DNA of 64,000 nucleotides from Flectonema sp. DT1601 (lineage: Eukaryota; Euglenozoa; Diplonemea; Diplonemida; Diplonemidae). Positions 63,309 through 64,000 of this stretch are shown piece by piece; the stretch's first letter is position 1; every line of letters begins with the position of its first letter. Under the pieces are notes generated by a model that did no database searches, was not told the DNA's origin, and saw nothing but the letters and a program-made list of their open reading frames with translations. The DNA lies in the NCBI GenBank assembly GCA_964019425.1, contig OZ025814.1:1006001-1070000 (forward strand), in the 5' to 3' direction. The translations under genes were made by a program, and so were the position numbers.

Positions 63309-63645
63309 TGCCCAGGGGTGCTACATAAGCATTGGCTTGCAGAAAGGTGGCAAAAATGAAAGGAATTATTTATTAAAACCCAAATTGTCCAAACCATAAC
63401 AAAAGACAGCTTGGCACCAAAACTCTAAAACCTATTCTCCTCAGGATTTGTGAAGCCTTTTCGAGATCGATAGGCCAAGGGATAACATAAAAAAGGTGTA
63501 ACCATGATTTCTTGGGGGTGAGTGGCACAAAAAGCAGTAAAAAAAAAAAAAAAAAATCCCGTGATAAAGGCAAATAACTGCAAAAGCAGCCATTCTCTTT
63601 CCGCAAACGCCCCCCCGTGGGTCATCAGGTCATTTGGTACCCTCA
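63309..63645. repeat. W block, last copy, cut by an octamer array
   Basis: Matches 55331-55664 up to TCATTTGGTA, then passes to CCCTCAAACCCGC. The older copy continues GTGCCAACCTGC there. Confidence 0.8.
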
Positions 63646-64000
63646 AACCCGCAAACCCGCAAACCCGCAAACCCGCAAACCCGCAAACCCGCAAACCCGC
63701 AAACCCGCAAACCCGCAAACCCGCAAACCCGCAAACCCGCAAACCCGCAAACCGCAAACCCGCAAACCCGCAAACCCGCAAACCCGCAAACCCGCAAACC
63801 CGCAAACCCGCAAACCCGCAAACCCGCAAACCCGCAAACCCGCAAACCCGCAAACCCGCAAACCCGCAAACCCGCAAACCCGCAAACCCGCAAACCCGCA
63901 AACCCGCAAACCCGCAAACCCGCAAACCCGCAAACCCGCAAACCCGCAAACCCGCAAACCCGCAAACCCGCAAACCCGCAAACCCGCAAACCCGCAAACC
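63646..64000 (+). repeat. Octamer array (AAACCCGC)n, about 44 units, runs off the window
   Basis: Same orientation as the other main arrays, with one 7-bp unit (AAACCGC) near 63751. The array is open at the window's end. Confidence 0.95.

Noticed and set aside
63646-64000. Terminal (AAACCCGC)n array as a chromosome end (telomere)
   Set aside because: On the plus strand it is C-rich towards the right end, the wrong orientation for a right-hand telomere, and identical arrays lie internally in the same orientation.

Overview
The window looks like nuclear DNA of a euglenozoan protist, most likely a diplonemid. Four things point that way. (1) A LINE copy carries at its 5' edge (39859-39882) a block ending in TTTCTGTACTTTATTG, which matches the 3' end of the diplonemid spliced-leader exon as I remember it; the kinetoplastid leader ends in ...CTATATTG instead. 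(2) The best-supported genes sit just downstream of a pyrimidine tract plus AG, as expected for trans-splicing. (3) Two tyrosine-recombinase retroelements have the VIPER gene order (gag, recombinase, RT-RNase H) known from trypanosomes. (4) There is a gene resembling the trypanosome RHS / Crinkler ATPase-nuclease family. At least two host genes also have ordinary GT-AG cis-introns. All identifications were made by eye; no database search was possible.

Layout. 1-5265: tandem duplication (period 3621 bp) around a secreted four-domain cysteine-rich protein; the second copy stops before the gene. 5266-6300: low-complexity repeats. 6315-7900: an element with terminal inverted repeats of about 195 bp that encloses a fragment of large-subunit rRNA. 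7902-17745: tandem array (period 4011/4020 bp) of a polyQ, four-TM membrane protein gene, with two whole copies and a decayed third. 17938-20215: RHS/Crinkler-like gene with one intron. 20216-23287: intergenic DNA with small satellites.

23288-64000 is dominated by repeats. A complex macro-repeat recurs, its units bounded by arrays of the octamer AAACCCGC. Within a unit the order is octamer array, R1 block (with a long hairpin and two tRNA-derived SINEs), AT-rich T block, 32-bp satellite, W block, next octamer array. Mobile elements lie inside these units: a whole-looking VIPER-like element exactly within an octamer array (23464-28874), a Helitron with a 2743-residue protein (about 29612-39034, minus strand), a two-ORF LINE (about 39847-45368), a second VIPER-like element in the W block (46910-52467, minus strand), a solo terminal repeat of the first VIPER family in another octamer array (56442-56819), and a TA-flanked MITE (57904-58328).

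The most interesting points are the LINE carrying a spliced-leader remnant, VIPER-like insertions restricted to an octamer microsatellite, the rRNA fragment inside a TIR element, a Helitron with two OTU-protease-like domains, and a satellite that goes from about 1 to 17 to 120 units in successive macro-repeat units.
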